DNA of 64,000 bases from Crystallibacter sulfonylureivorans_A (GCF_047607445.1 NZ_JBLKRT010000017.1:1-64000), one strand, 5' to 3'; counted from the first letter of the stretch, positions 34,454 to 42,662 are shown. The notes: generated by a model not told the origin, from the letters alone. Program-made: numbers and translations.

Positions 34454-35320
34454 CTACCGTCCGCCGCGGAAGTCCGTGACCCACTCCGCGGTGGCCTTCA
34501 TTCCGCCGAAAGTGTAGAAGTGCAGCTTCACCGTGCCGTGCACGGCCGGATCGTAGCGGCGGGCGAGTTCCTCCAGGAACTTGTCCGGTCCGGCGGTGCC
34601 CAGCAGGTTGGTCAGTGAGAACCCGTACTTGTGCACGATTCCAGCCGAAGAGGCCACGCCGAAACGCTTGGCATAGTTCAGCAGCCGCTTGACCCCAGCC
34701 GGGCCCGGGACGCCAATCCGCACCGGTGCATTGATTCCCCGGCGACGGACCTCGGCCAGCCACTCGAGCACCGGGTCGACGTCGAATCCGAACTGGGTGA
34801 TGATGACCGACTCCAGGTTTTGCTGCTGCAATTCGGCATATTTGTTCTCCAGGGCCTGCCACAGCACGTCGTCGGAAATATCGGGGTGGCCCTCCGGGTA
34901 ACCGCTGATCCCCACCCGGCGAATGCCGTACTTGGCGAGCAAGCCGGTGCGGATGACTTCCAACGAGTCCGGATAGGGCCCCATCGGCTCGGCCGGATCC
35001 CCGCCCACCACAAAAACATCCGCCGGCACTGCGTCCGCGGACAAGGCCTGCAGGAAATCCTCCAATTCCGCCTGCGACGCCAACCGGCGGGCGGAAACGT
35101 GCGGCACCGGCACGAACCCGAGCCGCTTCACTGCGGCTGCCGCGGAAACCCGCATCGGCAGGTCCTCGTTCCCCAGGAAGGTCACGTTGATCAGCGTGCC
35201 GGGAGGAATCGCGCCGGCCGCATCTTCCAGCGCGGGAACGTCCTTGCCCGTCATCTCCAGTGAGAAGTCATCGAGCAGCGCGCGGGCAGCGTCTGACGAA
35301 GCGTGTTTCGGGTCGGCCAT
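34454..35320 (-). CDS. metF: Methylenetetrahydrofolate reductase-like protein
   Basis: A 288-residue TIM-barrel protein of the MetF family, which reduces 5,10-methylene-THF to 5-methyl-THF or works in reverse in methyl-group catabolism. Segments supporting this: TLINVTFLGNEDLPMRVSAAAAVKRLGFVPVPHVSARRL (about 60-98), DVFVVGGDPAEPMGPYPDSLEVIRTG (about 118-143), and VIITQFGFDVDPVLEWLAEVRRRGINAPVRIGVPGPAGV (about 192-230). ATG 35320 has GGAAGGACTGACACC before it. In a ligM context it should oxidise the 5-methyl-THF formed by demethylation and recycle it to the C1 pool. It is shorter in its N-terminal part than E. coli MetF, and cofactor details cannot be read here. Confidence 0.85.
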   Translation of the reverse strand: MADPKHASSDAARALLDDFSLEMTGKDVPALEDAAGAIPPGTLINVTFLGNEDLPMRVSAAAAVKRLGFVPVPHVSARRLASQAELEDFLQALSADAVPADVFVVGGDPAEPMGPYPDSLEVIRTGLLAKYGIRRVGISGYPEGHPDISDDVLWQALENKYAELQQQNLESVIITQFGFDVDPVLEWLAEVRRRGINAPVRIGVPGPAGVKRLLNYAKRFGVASSAGIVHKYGFSLTNLLGTAGPDKFLEELARRYDPAVHGTVKLHFYTFGGMKATAEWVTDFRGGR

Positions 35321-35481
35321 GGTGTCAGTCCTTCCACATGTGGCGCCGATCACTCCCGACCGGCCTGCTGCGAGTCTAGCCGCAAAAGCACTACGGACAT
35401 AGAGGGTTGCGAGTGATTTGCTTTTCTCAATCACTGGGCGGATACTATTGAGGCCTTCCCTTCTAACTCCAGGAAACCATC

Positions 35482-36789
35482 ATGTCCACGCCCCGCGTGC
35501 TGAGGCCTTTCGCCCACCGCAACTACCGGATCCTCATTTCCGCCCTGGCCATCTCGGTATTCGGCACCGGCATGTGGGCCGTGGCCATGGTCTACCAGGT
35601 CATCGCCCTGGGCGGCGGCCCTATCCAACTCTCGCTCGTGGCCACTTGCTCAAGCGTCGGCCTGCTGGCGTTCGTGTTGCTGGGCGGCATCGCGGCCGAC
35701 CGACTTCCGCGCCGTCGCCTGATCATCTGTGTGGAAGCGGCCAATCTGGTGGCCATCGGCGCCGTGACGCTGCTTGCCCTGACCGGACTGCTGCAGCTGT
35801 GGCACCTTGCCGCTGCCGCTTTCTTGCTGGGCGCGGGAGCCGCTTTCTTCTTCCCCGCATACTCGGCTATTCTGCCCAGAATCCTGCCGGCCGAGGATCT
35901 GCTGGCGGCCAACGGCATGGAGGGCACCATGCGCCCCCTGCTGCAGCAGGCGGCGGGCCCCGCCTTAGCAGGAATCGTCGTGGCTTCCTTCTCCCCAGCT
36001 GCAGCCATCGGCTGGATCTCGCTGTGCCATCTGGCCGCGCTGGTCATCCTGAACTTCCTGGGCCAAGAGCTGGTTCCGGATCAGGGAACGGTTGCGTCGG
36101 TCTCCGCCGAGGACGAGCCCCCGGCCAAGCGCAGTTCGGTTCTGGCCGATCTGCGCGAAGGCGTGACCTACACACTGAAGACTCCCTGGCTGCTCTGGAC
36201 GCTGCTGTGGGCCGTGGTGAGCGTGCTCATTTTTATCGGGCCCATTGAAGTGCTGCTGCCGTTTGCCGTCGCCGACCAATTGGGCGGGGATTCGAAGACC
36301 TTCGGCTTCCTGCTCGGCATCTTCGGCGTCGGCGGGGCGCTGGGAGCCTTGTTCACTGCCTCCCTGCGGCTGCCCAGGCGCTACCTCACGGTGATGCTGC
36401 TGTTCTGGGGCGCCGGCGCCCTGCCCATCGCGGTCATCGGTTTTACCGACAGCTTCTGGGTGATGGCGGTGGCTCTGTTCGTGGTCGGTGCCACCGGCAG
36501 CGCGGGCCAGGTCATCTGGGGCACGCTGCTGCAGCGCCGGGTTCCGCCGCACCTGCTCGGCCGGATTTCCAGCCTTGATTTCTTTGTCTCGCTGGCACTG
36601 ATGCCGGTGTCCATGGCGCTGGCCGGGCCGGTGGGCGAAGTGGTGCCGATCTGGCTGATCTTCCTATTCGTGGGCCTGGCCCTGCCGCTGCTGGCGGTGC
36701 TGGCGCTCACCTTCGGCGGCATGCTGAAGGACGAGATCGAGCACCCGCTGGAGCGCAAGCTGGAGCCTGCGGAGCCGGCCAGCACCTAG
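35482..36789 (+). CDS. MFS transporter
   Basis: A 435-residue major facilitator protein with about 12 membrane segments. The loop GGIAADRLPRRRLI (about 72-85) is the motif A region between segments 2 and 3. The layout resembles the MFS_3/EntS-like group, many of which export small molecules. ATG 35482 has CAGGAAACCATC before it. The gene is divergent from the MetF-like gene (about 160 bp between starts). Substrate unknown; aromatic acid export or uptake is possible from context but not shown. Confidence 0.85.
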   Translation: MSTPRVLRPFAHRNYRILISALAISVFGTGMWAVAMVYQVIALGGGPIQLSLVATCSSVGLLAFVLLGGIAADRLPRRRLIICVEAANLVAIGAVTLLALTGLLQLWHLAAAAFLLGAGAAFFFPAYSAILPRILPAEDLLAANGMEGTMRPLLQQAAGPALAGIVVASFSPAAAIGWISLCHLAALVILNFLGQELVPDQGTVASVSAEDEPPAKRSSVLADLREGVTYTLKTPWLLWTLLWAVVSVLIFIGPIEVLLPFAVADQLGGDSKTFGFLLGIFGVGGALGALFTASLRLPRRYLTVMLLFWGAGALPIAVIGFTDSFWVMAVALFVVGATGSAGQVIWGTLLQRRVPPHLLGRISSLDFFVSLALMPVSMALAGPVGEVVPIWLIFLFVGLALPLLAVLALTFGGMLKDEIEHPLERKLEPAEPAST

Positions 36790-36818
36790 CAGCCGGCTCT
36801 GCCCGCCCCTCAATCGGA

Positions 36819-36850
36819 CGACGGCGGCGCTCACCTGAGCGCCGCCGTCG
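36819..36850 (+). terminator. Hairpin terminator after the MFS transporter
   Basis: 14-bp arms CGACGGCGGCGCTC (36819-36832) and complement (36837-36850) around ACCT, 29 bases after the stop. Another GACGGCGG hairpin. Confidence 0.8.
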
Positions 36851-37014
36851 CCATCAGCGGTAACAACCGGCTGCCCGCCCTGACCCATGACCCGATGAGC
36901 CGAACGCTACTCTTGACGCCAAGGGACGGGACCGTCTCGGAACTTCAGTGGAAACCGAACCGCTAGGCGCAGCCCGTGCGAGCGTGCCGCGCCACAACGT
37001 GCACAGGAGGATCG

Positions 37015-37758
37015 ATGGTTGCCAGCGAGGACCTCACGAATGACCCGGAACTCAAGAGCGCTTTGCTCACCGCCCGCCGCGGTACCGCCTTCTTCGGCCG
37101 CAAACTCAAGGAACTCTCCGACGACGAGTTCGCCGCGCCGTCGCTGCTGCCCGGCTGGACCCGCGCCCACGTCATCGCCCACGTCGGCTACAACGCCCGA
37201 GCTATCGGCCGGTTGATCGTATGGGCCAACACTGGCGTGGAAACGCCGATGTACCCGTCGCGGCAGGCCCGGAACGAAGAAATCGACCATGGCGCCTCGC
37301 TCTCCCCGGTCGAATTGCGCGACCTCTACGAACAGTCAGCCAACCACCTCGACGTTGCATGGCGGAACACACCGCAAGATGCGTGGGGGCACGAGGTCAA
37401 AGCCGCTCAGGGCTACACCGCCCCGGCCACCGAAACCGTATGGTGGCGGACCCGCGAAGTCTGGATCCACGCCGTCGACCTCGACAACGGCGCCAGCTTC
37501 GCGGACATGCCCTCCGACGTGCTCGAACGCCTGCTCAAAGACATCACTGGCGCCTGGCACAAGCGCGGCGACGACAAAGACCTGCGACTGGAAGTCCTGG
37601 ACTCAGGCGGCATCACGCAACTCGGCGACGCCGCGGCCGCCGATCCGGTTATTGTCACCGGCACCCTCTCGGACATCACCGCCTGGGCTGCCGGCCGATA
37701 TACCCACGGCATTACCTCCAACAGGCCGGATACACCCCAAGCACCGCGCTGGATCTGA
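37015..37758 (+). CDS. Mycothiol-dependent maleylpyruvate isomerase-type protein
   Basis: 247 residues of the DinB/MDMPI fold. The N-terminal four-helix domain has LLPGWTRAHVIAHVGYNARAIGRL (about 43-66), with His residues that bind metal, and EVWWRTREVWIHAVDLDNG (about 144) provides further Glu/His ligands. The C-terminal domain (about 165-245) is the second MDMPI domain. The enzyme isomerises maleylpyruvate to fumarylpyruvate with mycothiol in the gentisate route of Gram-positives. ATG 37015 has ACAGGAGGATCG before it. No gentisate dioxygenase or fumarylpyruvate hydrolase is in the window, so the gene is an orphan here; a general mycothiol transferase is the alternative. Confidence 0.8.
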   Translation: MVASEDLTNDPELKSALLTARRGTAFFGRKLKELSDDEFAAPSLLPGWTRAHVIAHVGYNARAIGRLIVWANTGVETPMYPSRQARNEEIDHGASLSPVELRDLYEQSANHLDVAWRNTPQDAWGHEVKAAQGYTAPATETVWWRTREVWIHAVDLDNGASFADMPSDVLERLLKDITGAWHKRGDDKDLRLEVLDSGGITQLGDAAAADPVIVTGTLSDITAWAAGRYTHGITSNRPDTPQAPRWI

Positions 37759-37770
37759 GCCCGGCGACAG

Positions 37771-37968
37771 CTCGGATCTCCGCGCAGGCGCAAGCGCCTT
37801 TGGTCGATCACCGAATCGGTTGTCGACCAAGCGAAGCGCGCGGAGACACGTCCGACTCGGATCTCCACGCAGGCGCGGGCGCCTTTGGTCGATCACCGGT
37901 GGCCAGGCGCTGGCGCCTTTGGTCGATCACCGGTGGCCAGGCGCGGGGGCCTTTGGGCGATCTCCCGA
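37771..37968. repeat. Hairpin-forming tandem repeats between convergent genes
   Basis: A unit AGGCGCnnGCGCCTTTGGTC followed by GATCACCGGTGGCC occurs four times: 37786, 37871, 37905 and 37939, the last three at an exact 34-bp period and the last degenerate. The first two copies share a longer upstream flank (CTCGGATCTCC, 37771 and 37856), giving an 85-bp outer period. Between them lies a partly complementary stretch (GTCGACCAAGCGAAGCGC) that can fold the first copy into a long stem. It is noncoding and may serve as a two-way terminator for the isomerase gene and vanB. Confidence 0.85.
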
Positions 37969-37979
37969 GCCCGGGCGGG

Positions 37980-38993
37980 TCAGGACACCTCGATGGTGAC
38001 GACGGCGGGGCCTCGGCCGGGAACGGCGTCCGCTTTTGCCCCGGTGCCGGAGGTGACGGCGCGGGAGACGCAGCAGCACATTTTTTCCGCTGCCCGCTGC
38101 TGGCGCTCACTGTAGAAGACGTCCCGGTGGTCGATCGCGCCGTCCAGTTCCAGCACGCGGACTTCGCAGAGGCCGCATTCACCCTTGCGGCAGTCGAACA
38201 TCATGTCCGCACCGGCCTCTTCGAGGGCCTCAAGCATGGAGCGGCCCTGGCCCACCGTGGCCTCGATGCCCAGCCGCGGGATCCGCACCACGAATTCCTC
38301 CGGGTCGTACCAGCCGCTGTTGCCGAAGGTCTCGTAGCGCAGGTTCGGCACCGGCAGCTCGCGTTCCGTCCAGGCGCGGCGGACTGCGTCCATCAGCCGA
38401 ATCGGTCCGCACATGTAAAGTTCGGTATCCATGTCCGCGCCGGCCACTAGTTCGTCCACCTGCAGCGAGGTGGCTTCATCATCCACGTGGACCTGCAGCC
38501 GGTCTCCGTGCTCCTCCTGCAGCTGATCCAGATAGGCCATCGCCGCTCGACTGCGCCCGGCATACACCATTCGGTAATCCGCCTTCACGGCCTTGAGTAC
38601 ACGCGCCATGTTGACCATCGCGGTCACGCCGATGCCCCCGGCCAACAGGATGTACCGCTCGGCTCCGACCCGCAGCGGGAAATTCTGCAGCGGCTGGGTG
38701 ATTTCCAGCCTGTCGCCGGCGGCCAGCGTGTGCATGAATTCCGATCCGCCCCGCGAAGCCGGCGCCTTCAGCACGCTCAGCGCCAGGCGGCGTCCGCCGT
38801 CGGAGGAGTCCACGATGGAGTAGGAGCGCTTGTCCTGCTGGCCGGCAATCCGGACTTTCAGGTCAACATGCGACCCCGGTTCTGCGTTCTTCGGCAGGGC
38901 CGGCTCCAGCACGATCCGCCGGATGCCGGCCGCCACGTCCTGCACCTCGACTACGGTGGCTTGCTGCCAGACTTCTACATTTGTTGCTGCCAT
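37980..38993 (-). CDS. vanB: Vanillate O-demethylase oxidoreductase subunit
   Basis: A 337-residue class IA reductase that passes electrons from NAD(P)H to the Rieske oxygenase. Flavin-binding domain about 10-105 with DKRSYSIVDSS; NAD-binding domain about 108-215 with LLAGGIGVTAMVNMA and ELYMCGPIRLMD; C-terminal plant-type [2Fe-2S] ferredoxin about 250-337, with CRKGECGLCEVRV and the fourth Cys in MCCCVSRA. ATG 38993 lies 20 bases after the vanA stop, with AGAGGAAGG upstream. The longer frame to 39089 overlaps vanA. Cotranscribed with vanA. Confidence 0.9.
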   Translation of the reverse strand: MAATNVEVWQQATVVEVQDVAAGIRRIVLEPALPKNAEPGSHVDLKVRIAGQQDKRSYSIVDSSDGGRRLALSVLKAPASRGGSEFMHTLAAGDRLEITQPLQNFPLRVGAERYILLAGGIGVTAMVNMARVLKAVKADYRMVYAGRSRAAMAYLDQLQEEHGDRLQVHVDDEATSLQVDELVAGADMDTELYMCGPIRLMDAVRRAWTERELPVPNLRYETFGNSGWYDPEEFVVRIPRLGIEATVGQGRSMLEALEEAGADMMFDCRKGECGLCEVRVLELDGAIDHRDVFYSERQQRAAEKMCCCVSRAVTSGTGAKADAVPGRGPAVVTIEVS

Positions 38994-39013
38994 GTTGTCG
39001 CCTGCGCCTTCCT

Positions 39014-40123
39014 CTAGACGCCGGCCTGGACGGCGGAAGCCATCCGACCCTCGGCCACCAGCATCCGCTCGATCAGCCGGCGCACCCACATGCCGCCGGA
39101 GTCGATGTTGAGGTTGTAAAACTCGTAGTCCGGATTGGCATCGATGGCTGCCTGCTGCGCCTTGAGCATTTCCTCGTCCTCGCCGAAGACGCCGTGCACG
39201 CCGTCGCGCAGCTGGGTGGTGATCAGCTGGCTGTCCAGTCGGTAGTTGCGCATGAAAGCCCAGAAATAGTGGCAGGACCTGTCGGTTTCCGGCGAGATCG
39301 TGTTCATTACGAATCCGTTCACGCCCTGACTGCGGTCCCCGTCCGGTGCGCCGGTGCCGGCCTTGGCCACCCCGACGTCGATGCAGATGGTGGACGGGGC
39401 TTGGAACGTGATGATCTGCCAGCGGTCCACCTTGCCCTCGAAGCCGGGGAATTTGTCCCGCATGTTCTTCAGCCAGAAAGGCGGGGCGTCGATGTTGTGC
39501 ATCCAGCGGGTCACGGTGACGGTGCTGCCCTCATGGCTGACCACGAAGTCGGATTCGCTGAGCTCTTCCTGCCCAATCGAGGACGAGTGCACGAACTCTT
39601 CGTGGGTCAGGTCCATCAGGTTGTCCAGCACCAACTGGTAATTGCAGTCGGCGTGGATGGTCTCGCCGTCGCCCGCCCATTCGAGTGAGTCCATCTGGTG
39701 CATGTCCGGCACCAGGTCCGGGTCAGCCTGCGTCGGGTCGCCCAGCCACACCCAGACGTAGCGGTGGCGCTCAACTACCGGGAAGGACGGGACCGTGGCC
39801 GACGGGTTGATGGTTTCCTGCGCCGGCATCGAGACACACCGTCCGGCGGAGTTGTAGACAATGCCGTGGTACGGGCACTGGATTCCGTCTTTGCCCATGG
39901 TCTTGCCCATGGAGAGCGGAGCGAGGCGGTGCCAGCAGGCGTCGGCGAGGGCAACGGCTTTGCCGGCTTCGGTGCGGTACAGCGCCAGCGGCCGGTTGGC
40001 GATACGGCGGGCCATCGGCTTACGGGTGACCTCGTGGTCCCAGGCCGCCACGTACCACGCGTTGAGCGGGTGGCCCATGACCTTGTGGGTGGTGGAGCTG
40101 GCGGTCTGCACTGCAGCGGTCAC
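39014..40123 (-). CDS. vanA: Vanillate O-demethylase oxygenase subunit (Rieske)
   Basis: A 369-residue Rieske non-heme iron oxygenase that removes the vanillate methyl group as formaldehyde, giving protocatechuate. Rieske ligands Cys63 and His65 (CWHRLAPLSMG) and Cys83 and His86 (CPYHG). The mononuclear iron site is in LDNLMDLTHEEFVHSSSIG (about 165-185), a sequence I recognise from VanA proteins. The trio of PadR regulator, vanA and vanB supports the substrate. Its promoter region holds two AT-rich inverted repeats. Related syringate or other methoxyarene substrates cannot be excluded. Confidence 0.9.
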   Translation of the reverse strand: MTAAVQTASSTTHKVMGHPLNAWYVAAWDHEVTRKPMARRIANRPLALYRTEAGKAVALADACWHRLAPLSMGKTMGKDGIQCPYHGIVYNSAGRCVSMPAQETINPSATVPSFPVVERHRYVWVWLGDPTQADPDLVPDMHQMDSLEWAGDGETIHADCNYQLVLDNLMDLTHEEFVHSSSIGQEELSESDFVVSHEGSTVTVTRWMHNIDAPPFWLKNMRDKFPGFEGKVDRWQIITFQAPSTICIDVGVAKAGTGAPDGDRSQGVNGFVMNTISPETDRSCHYFWAFMRNYRLDSQLITTQLRDGVHGVFGEDEEMLKAQQAAIDANPDYEFYNLNIDSGGMWVRRLIERMLVAEGRMASAVQAGV

Positions 40124-40218
40124 AACGGTTCCTTCCGGTAGCGCGAGCCGACCTCGTCAGCGAGGCAGGCTCAGTTATATTTGGCCGATGGCGGCGCCGT
40201 CTCCGGATCCGCTAACTA

Positions 40219-40236
40219 ACTATCAACATAGATAGT
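40219..40236. promoter_or_regulatory. Probable PadR (VanR) operator, site 1
   Basis: ACTAT (40219-40223) and ATAGT (40232-40236) around 8 bases, with the full run ACTATCAACATAGATAGT forming a longer 6-bp arm dyad. AACTAACTA precedes it (40214-40222), as I recall for VanR operators in Corynebacterium. It lies between vanA (start 40123) and the PadR gene (start 40303). Confidence 0.6.
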
Positions 40237-40250
40237 GGCGTGGATCTCAG

Positions 40251-40268
40251 ACTATCGATGGATATAGT
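40251..40268. promoter_or_regulatory. Probable PadR (VanR) operator, site 2
   Basis: ACTAT (40251-40255) and ATAGT (40264-40268) with the same 8-base spacing as site 1, 32 bp away (about three turns). It is close to the PadR start, so it may serve autoregulation. Confidence 0.55.
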
Positions 40269-40302
40269 GATTGGCAACACAGCTCAAAAGAAAGTTGGAT
40301 CA

Positions 40303-40923
40303 ATGAGTCTTCGCTACGCCCTGCTGGCGCTGCTCAGCGTTGAGCCCATGACCGGCTACGACCTCTACAAGGAATTCGAAGCCTCCGTAGGGCACGTGTG
40401 GCATGCTCCGGACTCTCAGATCTACCCCGAGCTGCGGCGGATGGAGAAGGAAGGCCTGCTCGACGGCGAGGAGGTCACCTGGGGCCAGCGCGGCAAGAAA
40501 CGCCGGTACCACATCACCGATGCCGGCGTGCAGGCATTCCGGGACTGGATGAACACCACGCTCGAGTACACCCGGGTGCGGGATCCAGCACACCTGAAGG
40601 CCGCCTACCTGGAGTGGGCCGCGCCCGAAGCCGCGCGCGAGCAGATGCGCGCGCACATTGAGCACCACACCGGGCTGCGCCAGCAATGGGAGCAGCGCAT
40701 CCGCGAGATCGACCAGGACGCCAGCGAAATGCTGAACCGACGCCTGGCCGGCACGCCCGAAGCCGACCGCGACCGGGTCAAGGCCTTCAAGAGGTTCACG
40801 TACGAGGGCTTGGTGGCCCGGGCCGAGCAGGAGATTGCGTGGGCCCAGCGCGGACTGGACCTGATCGACGACCTCTACGCCAACCGGCGGAGCCCCCGGC
40901 AGGCGGCCGGCGGCAAAAAGTAG
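40303..40923 (+). CDS. PadR-family transcriptional regulator (VanR-like)
   Basis: A 206-residue repressor. The PadR winged helix (about 1-80) reads LRYALLALLSVEPMTGYDLYKEFEAS and VWHAPDSQIYPELRRMEKEGLL, followed by GKKRRYHITDAG; the C-terminal Vir_act_alpha_C-type dimerisation helices cover about 90-190. ATG 40303 is used because the frame to 40240 would include the operator region. PadR proteins of the VanR kind bind vanillate and derepress vanAB; the divergent vanA promoter with two dyads fits this. Confidence 0.88.
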   Translation: MSLRYALLALLSVEPMTGYDLYKEFEASVGHVWHAPDSQIYPELRRMEKEGLLDGEEVTWGQRGKKRRYHITDAGVQAFRDWMNTTLEYTRVRDPAHLKAAYLEWAAPEAAREQMRAHIEHHTGLRQQWEQRIREIDQDASEMLNRRLAGTPEADRDRVKAFKRFTYEGLVARAEQEIAWAQRGLDLIDDLYANRRSPRQAAGGKK

Positions 40924-40959
40924 CCCGGCGCCCGGCCCCGCAAGAGCCGACGCCGGGCA

Positions 40960-41076
40960 CCGCCGTCGTTAGCCGCGCCAGAGACAGGCTGCGGCCCCGC
41001 CTCCGCACGCCGCAGAACAGCGCACCGCTGAACAGCACCGGCCGCCGTCGCTGCCCTGAGCGGGAACGACGGCGGC
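40960..41076. terminator. Hairpins between convergent PadR and CoA-ligase genes
   Basis: CCGCCGTCGTT (40960-40970) pairs with 41065-41075 across a long loop, and a nearer stem pairs GCCGCCGTCG (41041-41050) with 41067-41076 around 16 bases. The second is the likelier terminator for the ligase gene (stop 41094). Both use the GACGGCGG arm seen elsewhere. Confidence 0.55.
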
Positions 41077-41093
41077 GCTTGCCCGCGAGCAGG

Positions 41094-42662
41094 CTAGTTG
41101 GAGTATTCCTTGCGCAGGTCGGCCTTGCGGATCTTGCCGCTGGCGGTCCGCGGCAGGTCCTCCACGATCACCACCGACTTGGGGATCTTGTAGCGGGCCA
41201 GCCGCCCGTCCAGGTGCTGCTGGATGTCCTCGGCGGTCACCGCAAAGCCCTCGCGGACGGTCACCACCGCACGCGGCACTTCGCCCCACTTCTCGTCCGG
41301 AATGCCGATCACCGCCGCGCTGCTGACCGCCTCCAGCTCCAGGATGATCTGCTCCACCTCGGCCGGGTAGATGTTCTCGCCGCCGGAGATGATCATGTCC
41401 TTCAGCCGGTCGGAAATGAACAGGAAGCCTTCGTCGTCCACGTAGCCCATGTCGCCGGACTTGAACCAGACGCCGTCTGCATAGCTTTCGGCCGTGGCAT
41501 CGGGGCGGTTCCAGTACTCGCGGATGACGTTCGGTCCGGAAATCTGGATCTCGCCCACTTCTCGCGCCGGCAGCACGTCGCCCATCGGGTCGGCTATCCG
41601 GACGTCGGTGAAGAAGTGCGGAAGCCCTGCGGAACCGGCCTTCGGGCGCGATTTCTCGGCCGCCAGCGTGGTGGCGCCAGGGGCGGTCTCCGTCATGCCG
41701 TAGCCGTTGGTGAACGACAATCCGCGTGCCTCGTAAGCCTCCAGCACCCGCATCGGCACCGCCGAGCCACCGCAGGTCAGCTTGTTCAGCGAACTGATGT
41801 CGGTCTTATCCCAGTCGGGGTGCTCGCACAGCAGCTGGTAGGTAGTGGGCACGCCGCTGATGGCGGTGGCTTTGTACTTCTCGATCAGCATCAAAGTCCG
41901 GCCCGGTTCGAACTTCGGCTCAAGCACCACGGTGGCACCCTTGAGCAGCGCGGGCAGCACACCCATGCCGAGCGATGCCACGTGGAACATTGGCGCGATC
42001 ATCAGGGCGACGTCGCTGCTGGCCATGTCGAAATCCACCAGCACGTTGATGCTGTTCCAGGTCATGTTGCCGTGCGTGAGCAGCGCGCCCTTCGGCCGGC
42101 CGGTGGTGCCGGACGTATAGAGGATCATGGCCGGGTCATCGAGCGAGACGGCCACGTCGCGGCGCTCTTCGCTGCCGGAGGCAATCACCTCTTCCAACAG
42201 CTCGACGGCGGTGCCCCGCCCGGCTGCCTCGGGTGCTGCCTGCGCGGCAACCAGGCCGGCCGGTGCATCTTCCACGACGATCCGGTGGCTGAGTTCCAGC
42301 AGCGAACTGCCGCGGACGGCTAAAGGCTCCAGGCTGCGGGCGTGAATCAGAATGCGGCTGCCCGAGTCCTGCAGCGCGAACTGTATCTCCGGCGGGGCCA
42401 GCCGGGTGTTCAGCGGAACGAAAATCGCGCCCAGCGTGCCGCAGGCAAAGAAGGTCTCCAAAAAGGCCGGGTGGTTCTCCCCCAGGTAGGCAACCCTGTC
42501 GCCCCGGGCAATGCCGCGGTCCGCCAGCGCATTGGCCAGCCGGTCGACCCGCTCGGCAAATTCGCCGTAGCTCATCTCGCCCGCCGAGCTGATGATCGCG
42601 GTCTTGGCCGCGGACTTCATGCGGCGCTTATGGATCCAGGCACCGAGCCCCTGATTCTGCAT
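41094..42662 (-). CDS. Acyl-CoA synthetase, probable hydroxycinnamate-CoA ligase
   Basis: A 522-residue AMP-binding ligase. ATP loop YTSGTTGRPKGALLTHGN (about 175-192), A5 motif TNGYGMTETAPG (about 305), A7 WFKSGDMGYVD, A8 hinge RLKDMIISGGENIYPAEVE (about 415-433), and A10 PRTASGKIRK with the catalytic Lys near 513. The context (MarR site upstream, MaoC, acyl-CoA dehydrogenase, amidohydrolase and SDR in the same cluster) suggests activation of p-coumarate/ferulate or dihydro analogues, as with CouL in Rhodococcus. A TTGA-N5-TCAA site sits 100 bases upstream. Fatty-acid activation is the alternative. Confidence 0.85.
   Translation of the reverse strand: MQNQGLGAWIHKRRMKSAAKTAIISSAGEMSYGEFAERVDRLANALADRGIARGDRVAYLGENHPAFLETFFACGTLGAIFVPLNTRLAPPEIQFALQDSGSRILIHARSLEPLAVRGSSLLELSHRIVVEDAPAGLVAAQAAPEAAGRGTAVELLEEVIASGSEERRDVAVSLDDPAMILYTSGTTGRPKGALLTHGNMTWNSINVLVDFDMASSDVALMIAPMFHVASLGMGVLPALLKGATVVLEPKFEPGRTLMLIEKYKATAISGVPTTYQLLCEHPDWDKTDISSLNKLTCGGSAVPMRVLEAYEARGLSFTNGYGMTETAPGATTLAAEKSRPKAGSAGLPHFFTDVRIADPMGDVLPAREVGEIQISGPNVIREYWNRPDATAESYADGVWFKSGDMGYVDDEGFLFISDRLKDMIISGGENIYPAEVEQIILELEAVSSAAVIGIPDEKWGEVPRAVVTVREGFAVTAEDIQQHLDGRLARYKIPKSVVIVEDLPRTASGKIRKADLRKEYSN

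Noticed and set aside
37771..37968. CRISPR array or attachment site
   Set aside because: Units are directly adjacent at 34 bp with no spacers, and there is no integrase or tRNA nearby.
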